A stretch of DNA of 64,000 nt, taken from Collinsella sp. TM10-22. Its GTDB lineage: Bacteria; Actinomycetota; Coriobacteriia; Coriobacteriales; Coriobacteriaceae. Where the stretch lies: positions 297,632 through 361,631 of the forward strand of contig NZ_QSOC01000001.1 in NCBI RefSeq assembly GCF_003466125.1. Reading direction: 5' to 3'. Numbering within the stretch: the stretch's first letter is position 1; each line of letters opens with the position of its first letter. Under the pieces are notes generated by a model. It was given only the letters and a program-made list of their open reading frames with translations, searched no databases and was not told where the DNA came from. Positions 1 through 7,697 of this stretch are shown here, one piece after another. Both the position numbers and the translations under genes were made by a program.

Positions 1-35
1 GGCGATGATTTGCTTGATACCTTCAGGCAATCCAT
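1..35 (-). CDS. spoVS: Stage V sporulation protein S homologue (SpoVS), N-terminal fragment cut by window edge
   Basis: Only the first eleven codons are inside the window; they read MDCLKVSSKSS and run off the left edge. This matches the conserved SpoVS/Alba-like start (M-x-x-LKVS-x-KSSP). AGGAG at 43-47 sits 7 nt before the ATG, a good ribosome binding site. The position also fits: spoVS lies close downstream of rny in Bacillus and relatives. SpoVS is a small Alba-like protein, needed for spore coat and cortex in Bacillus but widespread in non-spore-formers, where its role is unclear. The identification rests on few residues and on synteny. Confidence 0.7.
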   Translation of the reverse strand, partial: MDCLKVSSKSS

Positions 36-109
36 GAAGAAACTCCTGCGTTTAAAAGTACGTTTTAACTGCAATAACTGTATCGTACCGAGTGGACTCG
101 GTAAAGGCA

Positions 110-1195
110 CTATTCCTCTTTGGCAAGATCGAAGGTCACGGTGATTCGATCACGCGAAACGCGAATCTTTGGGTCGCCGCAAAGGTTGAGATAGTACCGG
201 GCGGCAAGGTCATTAAAGTCGCGCTCCACAGCACGCGAAAACTGTGCCATATCATCCTTGGCAATACGTAGCCCGCGACGATCCTTTGCGAGATCGACAG
301 GAGCCGGCGCATGCGAGGACGAATCACGCTCGCGCAGCAGACGCGCGGTCACACCGCGAACGGGCTTAATCTGCCCTGCCAAAATGCGATGAGCCGTGCG
401 CTCGGACATCTCAAGACCCAAACCCGCACAGATACGGATAAAGTCCTCGGCATCAGAAGCAAGGCCTAAACGATCGATAACCGGAAGCTCGCTCTCGTCA
501 TCAATGAACAAGAGACGAGACGTATCAAGCCGACCTGACGCCTGAGCATAAAGGGTCGCGGCAATCTCAGACGGAGAGCCCAGATAGACATCGCAACCAC
601 GCAACTCCTCGAGCGCAAACTCACAAGCAGCGCGAATTATATTATGCGGACCGCGAGCACAGACGTAACGCCCGTCCTCATCCTTGACGGCCTGGGGCCA
701 GCTGGACTGATCGGCACGCTCACTGAGGCGGTCGGCCGCAACGCTCACCTTGAAGGCTGAACCAAGATCGACGCCGGACGTGACCACACGGGCCTCGTCG
801 GTGTTCTGCTTGATCGAAAACAATGCCATGCCACGACCGTGAACGCCCCAACGGTCCATCTTCATGCTCTCGAGCTTGGAGGTAACGCGGGCATCGAAGA
901 TTCGCTCTTGCATATCCTGCGGAACGCCCGAACCGTTATCCAGAAAGACAAGCGTGCGGACGCCATCTTCCTTGGTCGTGGCGAGATAGACCTTGTCGGC
1001 GCCGGCATCTCGAGCATTGCGGAGCATTTCTATGACGATATCCTCGACATGCTGAATGTCGTGTTTTGCCTGGCGCCGCTCAGCCTCCGAAACGCGGAGG
1101 CGGACATACCCCTCGCCAAGGTTCTCCTCGACGCGAAGGTTGCCCTCCCCCGACATCGACGCGATAAATGAGATGAGCTCGTTCGCGTCGCTCAT
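110..1195 (-). CDS. GHKL-type ATP-binding protein of unknown function
   Basis: The 361-residue protein carries a Bergerat (GHKL) ATP fold in its N-terminal half: N-box around residues 51-64 (E-x-L-R-NARDAGA), G1 box DNGSGVP at about 86-92, and G2 box GVHGRGMALFSIK at about 117-129. This is the fold of Hsp90, MutL, gyrase B and histidine kinases, but no phosphoacceptor domain, MutL C-terminus or membrane segment is visible. The C-terminal half (about 170-361) is not recognised; residues 260-290 could hold a helix-turn-helix. The start codon is 1 nt after the rny stop, so it is probably co-transcribed with and translationally coupled to rny. spoVS follows. A role in RNA turnover or nucleoid control can only be guessed from neighbours. 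Confidence 0.75.
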   Translation of the reverse strand: MSDANELISFIASMSGEGNLRVEENLGEGYVRLRVSEAERRQAKHDIQHVEDIVIEMLRNARDAGADKVYLATTKEDGVRTLVFLDNGSGVPQDMQERIFDARVTSKLESMKMDRWGVHGRGMALFSIKQNTDEARVVTSGVDLGSAFKVSVAADRLSERADQSSWPQAVKDEDGRYVCARGPHNIIRAACEFALEELRGCDVYLGSPSEIAATLYAQASGRLDTSRLLFIDDESELPVIDRLGLASDAEDFIRICAGLGLEMSERTAHRILAGQIKPVRGVTARLLRERDSSSHAPAPVDLAKDRRGLRIAKDDMAQFSRAVERDFNDLAARYYLNLCGDPKIRVSRDRITVTFDLAKEE

Positions 1196-1196
1196 G

Positions 1197-2747
1197 TTAT
1201 TTAGCGATATCGACAGCGCGGCTCTCGCGAATCACGACGACGCGCACCTGACCGGGATACTCCATCTCTTCCTCGATCTGATGGGCGATATCGTGAGCCA
1301 GAACCGTGGACTGGGCATCGGAGATCTTGTCCGGCTGAACCATGACGTGGACCTCACGACCAGCCTGCATGGCATAGGTACGCTCGACGCCGTCATGGGA
1401 GTTGGCGATCTCCTCGAGCTTCTCAAGACGCTTGATGTAGTTCTCGGCAGACTCGCGACGGGCACCGGGGCGAGAGGCAGAGACAGCATCGGCGGCCTGT
1501 ACCAGGACATCGAGCACCGTGTTGGGGTCGACATCGGCATGGTGAGCCTCGATAGCATGGACGATAACGGGCTTCTCGCCATAACGACGGGCAAGCTCGG
1601 CGCCGATAACGGCATGCGGGCCCTCGACGTCGTGGTCGATTGCCTTGCCCAGGTCATGCAGCAGGCCGGCGCGCTTAGCGGTCACAACGTCCAGGCCAAG
1701 CTCGGAAGCCATCACGCCACACAGATCAGAGACCTCGAGAGAGTGCTGAAGCACGTTCTGACCAAACGAGGTACGGTAGCGCAGGGCACCAAGGGTCTTG
1801 ACGATCTCAGGGTGTAGGTCGTGGATGCCGGTATCGAAGGCAGCCTGCTCGCCAGCCTCGCGCACGCGCTGCTGAACCAGGTCGGCAGCCTTGTAGTACA
1901 TCTCCTCGATGCGGGCAGGGTGAATGCGGCCGTCGGCGATGAGGTTCTCGAGGGCGACACGGGCGGTCTCACGACGAACTGGGTCGAAGCTCGAAAGAAC
2001 GACGGTCTCGGGCGTGTCGTCGATCACGAGGTTGACGCCGGAAACCTGCTCAAAGGTCCGGATGTTGCGACCCTCGCGACCAATGATGCGGCCCTTGAGG
2101 TCATCAGAGGGAATATGCACGGAGGTAACGGTAACCTCGGCAGTGTGGTCGGCAGCGCAGCGCTGAATCGCCAGGGACAAGATCTCCTGGGCAGTCTTGT
2201 GGCACTCGGCGCGAACCTGCTGCTCGGACTCGCGAATGATCGTGGCGGCCTCGTGGGTGACCTCGCCGCGAACCTTATCGAGAAGCTCCTTGTGGGCGTC
2301 CTCGCGGGTAAGGTCGGCGATTCGCTCGAGCTCGGAGGTCTGCTTTGCGCAGAGCTCCTCGAGCTCACGGGAGCGTTTCTCGACCTGACCGGCCTGGCTG
2401 GACAGCTGATGCTCGCGCTTGTCGAGAGCGTCGTTGCGGCGGTCGAGGGATTCCTCGCGCTGCATCACGCGGTTCTCGAGCGTACGAATCTCGTTCTTAC
2501 GCTGCTTGTCCTCGGCCTCGGCAGCTTGCTTGTTCTTGATGATTTCTTCCTTGGCCTCAAGCAGAGCCTCTTTTTTGAGGGTCTCGGCCTGACGCTTTGC
2601 ATCACCGATCAAGGACTCAGCCTGTGCATGTGCCGACTGGATCTTTTCGTCGGCCTCGTGAAGACTACCCTGCTTGGCGGTGCGCATGTAGGCAATGGCG
2701 GCGATGGCACCCAAAACGATGCCAACGAGCGCTGCGATGATAGGCAT
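1197..2747 (-). CDS. rny: Ribonuclease Y (membrane-anchored endoribonuclease)
   Basis: RNase Y starts bulk mRNA decay at the membrane in bacteria lacking RNase E. From the N-terminus: one membrane anchor (residues 1-20, MPIIAALVGIVLGAIAAIAY), a long charged coiled coil (about 25-190), a KH domain with GRIIGREGRNIR, and an HD domain with LLHDLGKAIDHD. Length is about 516 residues, normal for the family. An in-frame start 22 codons upstream exists, but the ATG at 2747 is preferred: it has AAAAGGAGTG just upstream and gives the standard N-terminus. With rnj and pnp also present, the window holds most of a Gram-positive-style RNA degradation set. Confidence 0.95.
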   Translation of the reverse strand: MPIIAALVGIVLGAIAAIAYMRTAKQGSLHEADEKIQSAHAQAESLIGDAKRQAETLKKEALLEAKEEIIKNKQAAEAEDKQRKNEIRTLENRVMQREESLDRRNDALDKREHQLSSQAGQVEKRSRELEELCAKQTSELERIADLTREDAHKELLDKVRGEVTHEAATIIRESEQQVRAECHKTAQEILSLAIQRCAADHTAEVTVTSVHIPSDDLKGRIIGREGRNIRTFEQVSGVNLVIDDTPETVVLSSFDPVRRETARVALENLIADGRIHPARIEEMYYKAADLVQQRVREAGEQAAFDTGIHDLHPEIVKTLGALRYRTSFGQNVLQHSLEVSDLCGVMASELGLDVVTAKRAGLLHDLGKAIDHDVEGPHAVIGAELARRYGEKPVIVHAIEAHHADVDPNTVLDVLVQAADAVSASRPGARRESAENYIKRLEKLEEIANSHDGVERTYAMQAGREVHVMVQPDKISDAQSTVLAHDIAHQIEEEMEYPGQVRVVVIRESRAVDIAK

Positions 2748-2913
2748 GCTCACTCCTTTTGATGGATTCGTTACACAACAAAGCGAACCGTCCTTACGAA
2801 CGGCTCGCGACATTTGAGTAATATGGGCGCAGCTTATGCGGGTCGGATACAGATAAACATATAAACAAACTCATCACAGATGAGCACATATCACAAAGCA
2901 AATGACAGTGTTT

Positions 2914-2942
2914 ATCGTACGTTGAACCACAACAACTGTCAA
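2914..2942 (-). promoter_or_regulatory. Probable rny promoter
   Basis: On the minus strand TTGACA (2942-2937) and TACGAT (2919-2914) are separated by 17 nt, close to the vegetative consensus. It lies about 165 nt upstream of the rny ATG, so the mRNA would have a long leader. The leader contains small inverted repeats, including CTCATC-TGT-GATGAG and CCGT/ACGG near 2785-2800, which could be targets for RNase Y self-cleavage (inference). Confidence 0.6.
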
Positions 2943-2947
2943 ATAAA

Positions 2948-2990
2948 TGGCCCCAGTACGGCGGCTAAAACAAGGTGAACGGCAGGGCCA
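2948..2990 (-). terminator. Weak possible terminator downstream of recX
   Basis: The minus strand has GGCCC ... GGGCC bracketing a GC-rich loop, followed by ATTTATTTG. The stem is short and the U-tract interrupted, so some read-through from recA-recX into rny is likely. Confidence 0.35.
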
Positions 2991-3019
2991 CAAAACGCAT
3001 ACGCTTAAAGCGCACATTC

Positions 3020-3697
3020 CTAGCATTCGGCATCGAGACGCGCCTTAACGGCATCGGCGGCGATGTGATACGAGAAGCCCTTGCCCATCAAAAACCGAAC
3101 CAGTTTTTCGAATCCGCGCGTCTCTGGAACACGCCGCTTGGCGAGCAGGGCTGACGCACGCGCCAAATCGTCTTCGACAGCAAAATAATCCTCGGGATAA
3201 CCGGGAATGTCATCGAGCACAACATGACGGCGCTTGAGCTCGGTCTCGATTTTGCGCTGTCCCCAACCGCGCCGCTTGCGTTCCTCGATAAAGTATGAGC
3301 AAAAGCGGTTCTCGTCTAAAAAGCGATACTCGGTGGCGCGCTCGACGGCGAAATCGATCGCGGGATGGCGAAAGCCGTAGCGAGCCAACTTGTCACGGAC
3401 CTCACCCGTCGCATGGTCGCGTCGCGACAACATCTCGGTCACCATGGTGAGAGCACATTTACGCTCGATGAGCTGAACCGCCTCACGAAAGTTATCCCAA
3501 TCACAGGGAAAATCGGGGCGGTTTTTGACATACAGGCGCGCGACCCGCACGGGAATCCAAATGGACCGCTTAAAACCGCCCTCAAGCTCACAATCGATAT
3601 GTGCGCAAGGCTTTTTGGACTCATATCCGCTCGAGAACGAGGAGGCAGCCTTCTTATCGGGAAAGACGACCGTGGCCTCGGTCACCGTATACGACAT
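3020..3697 (-). CDS. recX: RecA regulatory protein RecX
   Basis: RecX binds RecA filaments and limits their extension and activity. The 225-residue protein has the helical RecX repeats in its C-terminal two thirds, with typical segments LSRRDHATGEVRDKLARYGF, FLDENRFCSYFIEERKRRGW and KGFSYHIAADAVKARL. The first 70 residues are a lineage-specific extension. It starts 11 nt after the recA stop with only a weak Shine-Dalgarno sequence, suggesting coupling to recA and low expression. It should share the SOS and possible competence control of recA. Confidence 0.92.
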   Translation of the reverse strand: MSYTVTEATVVFPDKKAASSFSSGYESKKPCAHIDCELEGGFKRSIWIPVRVARLYVKNRPDFPCDWDNFREAVQLIERKCALTMVTEMLSRRDHATGEVRDKLARYGFRHPAIDFAVERATEYRFLDENRFCSYFIEERKRRGWGQRKIETELKRRHVVLDDIPGYPEDYFAVEDDLARASALLAKRRVPETRGFEKLVRFLMGKGFSYHIAADAVKARLDAEC

Positions 3698-3708
3698 GAG
3701 CGTAACCG

Positions 3709-4872
3709 CTACTCGTCGTCGTCATCGAGCATGGCGGACCCATCGATGGCGTAAAGCTCGTCGAACTCCTCGCCGGAAGGCTGATCCGCAGCCGGCTGAT
3801 CGGTCAGCTCGACCTCGGACGGAGCATCGTCATCAAACTCAAGTCCGCAGGCAAGGCGAACCTTATGCTCAATCTCGTCGGCGCAATCGGGGTGTTCGCG
3901 CAGGAACGCCTTGGCGGCCTCGCGACCGTTGCCGAGCTTGTCCTCGCCATAGGCAAACCAGGAGCCCATCTTCTTGCAAATGCCGCACTCGACAGCCATG
4001 TCCAAGATCGAGCCCTCCTTAGAGATGCCTGTGCCGTACATGATGTCGAACTCAGCAGAACGGAACGGAGCTGCCACCTTGTTCTTAACGACCTTGGCGC
4101 GCACGCGGTTACCGATAACCTCGTCCTTAAGCTTAATGCTGTCGATACGGCGAATGTCGATACGCACCGAAGAGAAGAACTTAAGGGCGCGGCCGCCCGT
4201 CGTGGTCTCGGGGTTGCCGAACATGACGCCGATCTTCTCACGCAGCTGGTTAATGAAGATGCACGTCGTGTTGGACTTGGACAGCGAGCCGGCGAGCTTT
4301 CGGAGCGCCTGGCTCATCAGGCGAGCTTGCAAGCCGACCGTGGTATCGCCGATCTCTCCCTCGATCTCGGCACGCGGAGTCAGCGCGGCGACAGAGTCGA
4401 CGACGATGGCATCGATGGCTCCGGAACGCACGAGCATGTCAACAATCTCGAGCGCCTGCTCACCCGTATCGGGCTGGGAAATGAGCACCTCGTCAATATC
4501 CACGCCAATGCGCGCGGCATACGTGGGATCGAGCGCGTGCTCGGCATCGATAAATGCCACAACGCCACCCATTGCCTGGGCCTCGGCCAGGATCTCGAGC
4601 GAAAGCGTCGTCTTACCGGAGGACTCGGGACCGTAGATCTCGACAATACGACCGCGCGGCACACCGCCGATACCCAGAGCGGCGTCAAGTGCCAGAGCGC
4701 CCGTGGGAATGGCCTCGACCTCGAGCTCGGGGCCGCCGTCACCATACCTCATGATGGAACCTTGACCGAACTTCTTCTCGATCTCGGCCTTGGTGGTGGC
4801 GATCATCTCTTCGCGCTCTTTACCCGTCGTGGGTGCATGGACGGTACGTACGGGACCTGAATTCTTGGCCAT
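3709..4872 (-). CDS. recA: Recombinase RecA
   Basis: RecA polymerises on single-stranded DNA for strand exchange, promotes LexA self-cleavage, and in competent cells recombines incoming DNA. The 387-residue protein has Walker [10 protein letters not shown] (81-89), the L1/L2 regions and an acidic C-terminal tail ending in DDDDE. An in-frame start seven codons upstream exists, but the ATG at 4872 has AGGAGG upstream and gives the usual N-terminus. recX follows directly. Upstream lie a LexA-box promoter and a six-unit TTTGG repeat array, annotated separately, which suggest dual SOS and competence control. Confidence 0.97.
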   Translation of the reverse strand: MAKNSGPVRTVHAPTTGKEREEMIATTKAEIEKKFGQGSIMRYGDGGPELEVEAIPTGALALDAALGIGGVPRGRIVEIYGPESSGKTTLSLEILAEAQAMGGVVAFIDAEHALDPTYAARIGVDIDEVLISQPDTGEQALEIVDMLVRSGAIDAIVVDSVAALTPRAEIEGEIGDTTVGLQARLMSQALRKLAGSLSKSNTTCIFINQLREKIGVMFGNPETTTGGRALKFFSSVRIDIRRIDSIKLKDEVIGNRVRAKVVKNKVAAPFRSAEFDIMYGTGISKEGSILDMAVECGICKKMGSWFAYGEDKLGNGREAAKAFLREHPDCADEIEHKVRLACGLEFDDDAPSEVELTDQPAADQPSGEEFDELYAIDGSAMLDDDDE

Positions 4873-4902
4873 GAATAGCCCTCCTCTTAACAACCTGCAT
4901 CG

Positions 4903-4931
4903 ATAATAAACGAACGACTGTTCGTGGTCAA
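4903..4931 (-). promoter_or_regulatory. recA promoter overlapping a LexA (SOS) box
   Basis: On the minus strand TTGACC (4931-4926) and TATTAT (4908-4903) are spaced by exactly 17 nt. Inside the spacer, at 4911-4924, is CGAAC-GACT-GTTCG, a perfect Gram-positive/actinobacterial LexA box (CGAAC-N4-GTTCG). A repressor bound there would occlude RNA polymerase. LexA itself is not in the window. Confidence 0.88.
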
Positions 4932-4957
4932 CCGTTCAGACCAATCATATGCAGGCA

Positions 4958-5023
4958 GTCTTTCCAAAACCCAACCAAACGCCGACCAAACACTGGCCAA
5001 ATGCTTGACCACATAGGGCCAAA
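4958..5023 (-). promoter_or_regulatory. Six-unit 11-bp direct-repeat array upstream of recA (putative competence regulator sites)
   Basis: Read on the minus strand, units begin at 5023, 5012, 5001, 4990, 4979 and 4968, an exact 11-bp period. Five units start TTTGG; the one at 5012 starts GTGGT. The pair at 4990/4979 reads TTTGGTC-GGCG-TTTGGTT, the same core found upstream of comEA and yraN. Helical phasing implies cooperative binding of several protein subunits on one face of the DNA. The array ends about 27 bp upstream of the -35 of the SOS promoter; TATGAT at 4949-4944 could be the -10 of a second promoter. Confidence 0.7.
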
Positions 5024-5051
5024 TAAAAACAAGGAAGGAGAAAATACACCT

Positions 5052-5102
5052 ATGACCAGCACAAACGCTAAATTCGCCAGAGGTCCCTATCTCCACAATT
5101 AA
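5052..5102 (+). CDS. Possible 16-codon peptide ORF upstream of recA, divergent
   Basis: ATG at 5052 opens a short frame reading MTSTNAKFARGPYLHN and stops at 5100-5102. AAGGAAGGAG lies about 11 nt upstream, a strong Shine-Dalgarno-like sequence. The 3' half coincides with a 26-bp element repeated upstream of yraN, but there the frame is closed by an upstream TAA, so the conservation is more probably at DNA or RNA level. Translation is unproven. Confidence 0.2.
   Translation: MTSTNAKFARGPYLHN
5075..5100 (-). repeat. 26-bp conserved intergenic element, copy 1 (upstream of recA)
   Basis: The 26 nt at 5075-5100 match 63197-63222 at 24 positions. The minus-strand pattern is AATTGTGGAGA-W-AGGGACC, then Y-CTGGCG. 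Both copies lie upstream of a TTTGG repeat array in the same orientation, just after the end of the preceding gene. It contains a near-palindromic AGGGRYCYCT core. It could be an operator or an unusual promoter; function unknown. Confidence 0.55.
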
Positions 5103-5121
5103 GGGGCCCTAAGGCCCCTTA
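5100..5121 (-). terminator. Hairpin after cinA
   Basis: AAGGGGCC-CTAA-GGCCCCTT is a perfect 8-bp stem 9 nt beyond the cinA stop codon. The downstream tract on the minus strand is AATTG rather than a U-run, so termination efficiency is uncertain. Confidence 0.5.
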
Positions 5122-5129
5122 AAACACGC

Positions 5130-5666
5130 CTATTCCATAGAGTTGAGCACAAGGGCAATGCGTCCCAATGCCTCCGTGACCGCATGGGCACGAACACACG
5201 AACGGTCGACCTCATAGTGGCAACGCACAGAATCCACGACCGGCACTTCCCCATCGACCGTGCGATACGCCCAGCCAATATAGAAGGTGCCAGCCGGATC
5301 GTCCTCGGTACCGCCGCCGGGACCAGCATAGCCCGTTGCGCTCACGGCAACATCGCTCTGGTACAGATCTAGCGACCCCGCCGCCATCTCGCGCGCGGTC
5401 TGATGCGACACCGCGGTATAGCGGTCGAGCGTTTCCTGCTCAACACCCAGCACGCGATGCTTGATCTCATCACAGTAGGTTACCGCACCGCCACGCAGCA
5501 CCGCCGAGGCGCCCGGGATATCGGCGATCGTCGAGGAGATCATACCTGCCGTCAGCGACTCAGCCATCGAAACCGTCACGCCCCGAGCGCTCGCGCGCTC
5601 GACAATATCGCGCGCCAGCTCCTCGTTATGAGCGGAAATCTGCTCAAAAGAGTCCGTCATACCCAC
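5130..5666 (-). CDS. cinA: CinA C-terminal-domain protein (nicotinamide-nucleotide amidohydrolase, PncC type)
   Basis: This is the stand-alone C-terminal domain of CinA (178 residues), which deamidates NMN to nicotinic acid mononucleotide in pyridine-nucleotide recycling. Family motifs are clear: AESLTAG near residue 35, GGAVTYCDEIKHRVLGV near 60-80, ATGYAGPGGGTEDDPAGT near 110-130. The N-terminal MoCF-like domain of full CinA is absent, as in E. coli PncC. In streptococci cinA is a late competence gene co-transcribed with recA; here it also directly precedes recA, after pgsA, but a hairpin and the regulatory array separate them. The start could be GTG 5666 or ATG 5660; neither has a strong ribosome binding site. 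Confidence 0.9.
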   Translation of the reverse strand: MGMTDSFEQISAHNEELARDIVERASARGVTVSMAESLTAGMISSTIADIPGASAVLRGGAVTYCDEIKHRVLGVEQETLDRYTAVSHQTAREMAAGSLDLYQSDVAVSATGYAGPGGGTEDDPAGTFYIGWAYRTVDGEVPVVDSVRCHYEVDRSCVRAHAVTEALGRIALVLNSME

Positions 5667-5672
5667 CAGGAC

Positions 5673-6311
5673 CTAGACCGAAAAGACGATCTTGCGGCAG
5701 TGCCAGAAGTACTGGGCGCCCGAGATAACGGTCAGGACAACGGCAACGGCGTACAGGAAGCGCGATAAAGAGTAGATGCCGAGCGTCAGCGCCACCGGGC
5801 CAAGGTGCAAGCCGGCCATCGCAAAGACGCACAGGTAACCGCAGATGGAGACCATCGTGGTCGCCGTCTTGTACTTGCCGAGCTTATCGGCGGCAACGAC
5901 CACACCAGCGGCACTCGCAACCATGCGCAGGGCGCTCACCAGCAGCTCGCGGAACAAGATAATGAACACCGACCACACGGTTACGGCACCAAAGTCCAAG
6001 AACAGCAGCAGGGCAGAGAACACGAGCAGCTTATCGGCGATGGGATCCAAGAACTTACCGAAGTCGGTAATCTCGTTGCGCGAACGAGCCAAGTAGCCAT
6101 CAACCTTATCGGTGCACGACAGGATGACGTACAGAATAAAGGCGGCGGCGGCGAGCGGGCCGTCGAAGGTGCTCCAATCCGTACCGGCAACGCTCGTGTG
6201 AGACAGCGCCGACACGATCATGAACACCGGGATAAAGACGATGCGCACGCACGTCACGATATTGGCGGGTGTCCAGACACTCGTCAGTTCCTTATTACTC
6301 TCGTTAGCCAC
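5673..6311 (-). CDS. pgsA: CDP-diacylglycerol--glycerol-3-phosphate 3-phosphatidyltransferase
   Basis: PgsA makes phosphatidylglycerol phosphate from CDP-diacylglycerol and glycerol-3-phosphate, the committed step to anionic phospholipids. The 212-residue membrane protein has the CDP-alcohol phosphotransferase signature at about 68-93: D-x2-DG-x2-AR ... G-x3-D-x3-D (DKVDGYLARS, then FGKFLDPIADK). Several hydrophobic helices surround it. It starts 9 nt after rimO and ends 6 nt before cinA; the order rimO-pgsA-cinA-recA is common in Gram-positive genomes. Confidence 0.93.
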   Translation of the reverse strand: MANESNKELTSVWTPANIVTCVRIVFIPVFMIVSALSHTSVAGTDWSTFDGPLAAAAFILYVILSCTDKVDGYLARSRNEITDFGKFLDPIADKLLVFSALLLFLDFGAVTVWSVFIILFRELLVSALRMVASAAGVVVAADKLGKYKTATTMVSICGYLCVFAMAGLHLGPVALTLGIYSLSRFLYAVAVVLTVISGAQYFWHCRKIVFSV

Positions 6312-6320
6312 AACGCGCTC

Positions 6321-7670
6321 CTACTCCACAACATGACCGATAAGCTCATAGCAGAAGCTATCGGTAAACTCGACGGTCAGAATATCGCCCACAGATGCCT
6401 CGCTGGCATCCAGATGCACCGCGCCATCGGAATCGGGCGCCTGGAACCAAGCATGGCCAATCAGCTCGGCACCGTCCTCGGTCTCTTCGATACCGTCGAC
6501 GATCACCTGGGCGCGCTCGCCCACATGTGCGGCGGTGGCGGCAAAACCGAGCGACTCGGCCAGGTCCATGGCCTCCTGGGCGCGCTCGAGCTTGACCTCT
6601 TCGTCGACCTGACCCTCCATCTTGGCGGCCAGGCTGCCCTCCTCACGCGAGTAGGCAAAGACGCTCGTGTAGTCAAAGCCGACGGTGTCCATAAAGTCGA
6701 TAAGGTCGCGGAACTCGTCGTCAGTCTCAGTCGGGAAGCCGACCATGGCCGTGGAACGAATCACGATGCCGGGGATGCGCTCACGCAGATCGCGGAACAG
6801 GTCCTCGAGCTCCTGGCGCGAACCGGAGCGACGCATGGCCTTGAGTATGCGAGCATCGCAGTGCTGCACGGGGATATCAATATAGGGCAGCACCTCGGGC
6901 GTATCGCGAATGGTCTCAATGAGCTCATCGGTCATGCCCTCGGGCTGCAGGTAGAGCACACGGACCCAGACGTTCTGCGGGCGCACGGCCTCGGCGACTG
7001 CGCGCAGCAGCTGAGCCAGATTGCGCGGCGAACCCTCGACGACGCCCTCATCCGCAAAGTCGGTGCCCCAGATGCCCGTGTCCTGACCGATCAGCACGAT
7101 CTCTCGCACACCGCCGGCAACCAAGTCGCGCACCTCGGAAATAATGCTATCGGCATTGCGCGAGTGATAACGACCGCGGATATATGGGATCATGCAGAAG
7201 CTACAGAAGCGGTTGCAGCCATCGGAAATCTTGACGTAGGCGACAGCGCCCTCGACAGTGCGCTTGACCTGCGGAATATAGGCGGCGATCTCACGCTCGA
7301 CACCCAGCACGCCATCGATGACCGCCACGATGCCGTCCTCTTCGTCGGCCTTCACAAAGGCAGCGACCTCGGGCAGCTCGTCAGGCAGGTCGTCGCCATA
7401 GCGCGACGGCACGCAACCGCACATGACGATGGGACAGGAGCGAACGCCGTCCTGCACCTCATTGGCGAGCTCGAGCGTGGTCTCGATGCTCTCAGACGTT
7501 GCGGAGGCGAGGAACGAGCATGTATTGACAATGGCGATATCGGCTTCCTGCGGGTCGAATGCCTCCTCGTAGCCTGCGGCGGTCAAAAGAGAACGCATGC
7601 GGTCGGTGTCAACCTCGTTCTTAGCGCACCCGAGGGTGATGTAGAGCACGGAGCCCAACGGTGTATCCAT
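6321..7670 (-). CDS. rimO: Ribosomal protein S12 methylthiotransferase RimO
   Basis: RimO is a radical SAM enzyme that adds a methylthio group to a conserved aspartate of ribosomal protein S12. The 449-residue protein has an N-terminal UPF0004 domain beginning LYITLGCAKNEVDTDRM, with the auxiliary-cluster cysteines, a radical SAM motif CNRFCSFCMIPYIRGR near residue 160, and a C-terminal TRAM domain. GCAKNEVDSE-type N-termini distinguish RimO from MiaB and MtaB. The window also encodes MtaB, a related tRNA methylthiotransferase. Confidence 0.94.
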   Translation of the reverse strand: MDTPLGSVLYITLGCAKNEVDTDRMRSLLTAAGYEEAFDPQEADIAIVNTCSFLASATSESIETTLELANEVQDGVRSCPIVMCGCVPSRYGDDLPDELPEVAAFVKADEEDGIVAVIDGVLGVEREIAAYIPQVKRTVEGAVAYVKISDGCNRFCSFCMIPYIRGRYHSRNADSIISEVRDLVAGGVREIVLIGQDTGIWGTDFADEGVVEGSPRNLAQLLRAVAEAVRPQNVWVRVLYLQPEGMTDELIETIRDTPEVLPYIDIPVQHCDARILKAMRRSGSRQELEDLFRDLRERIPGIVIRSTAMVGFPTETDDEFRDLIDFMDTVGFDYTSVFAYSREEGSLAAKMEGQVDEEVKLERAQEAMDLAESLGFAATAAHVGERAQVIVDGIEETEDGAELIGHAWFQAPDSDGAVHLDASEASVGDILTVEFTDSFCYELIGHVVE

Positions 7671-7697
7671 GTTGGAGAGCGGTCCTTTCGAATGATA

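Noticed and set aside
1..144. Plus-strand open frame at the left edge
   Set aside because: It overlaps the end of the GHKL ATPase, has no recognisable content, and the minus strand offers a convincing spoVS start with a ribosome binding site in the same place.
2780..2810. Possible LexA box near rny (GCGAACC ... ACGAACGG)
   Set aside because: The half-sites are in direct, not inverted, orientation and lack GTTCG; it does not fit CGAAC-N4-GTTCG.
4887..5096. Minus-strand open frame upstream of recA
   Set aside because: It spans the promoter, LexA box and repeat array and reads no family-like sequence; the region is regulatory.
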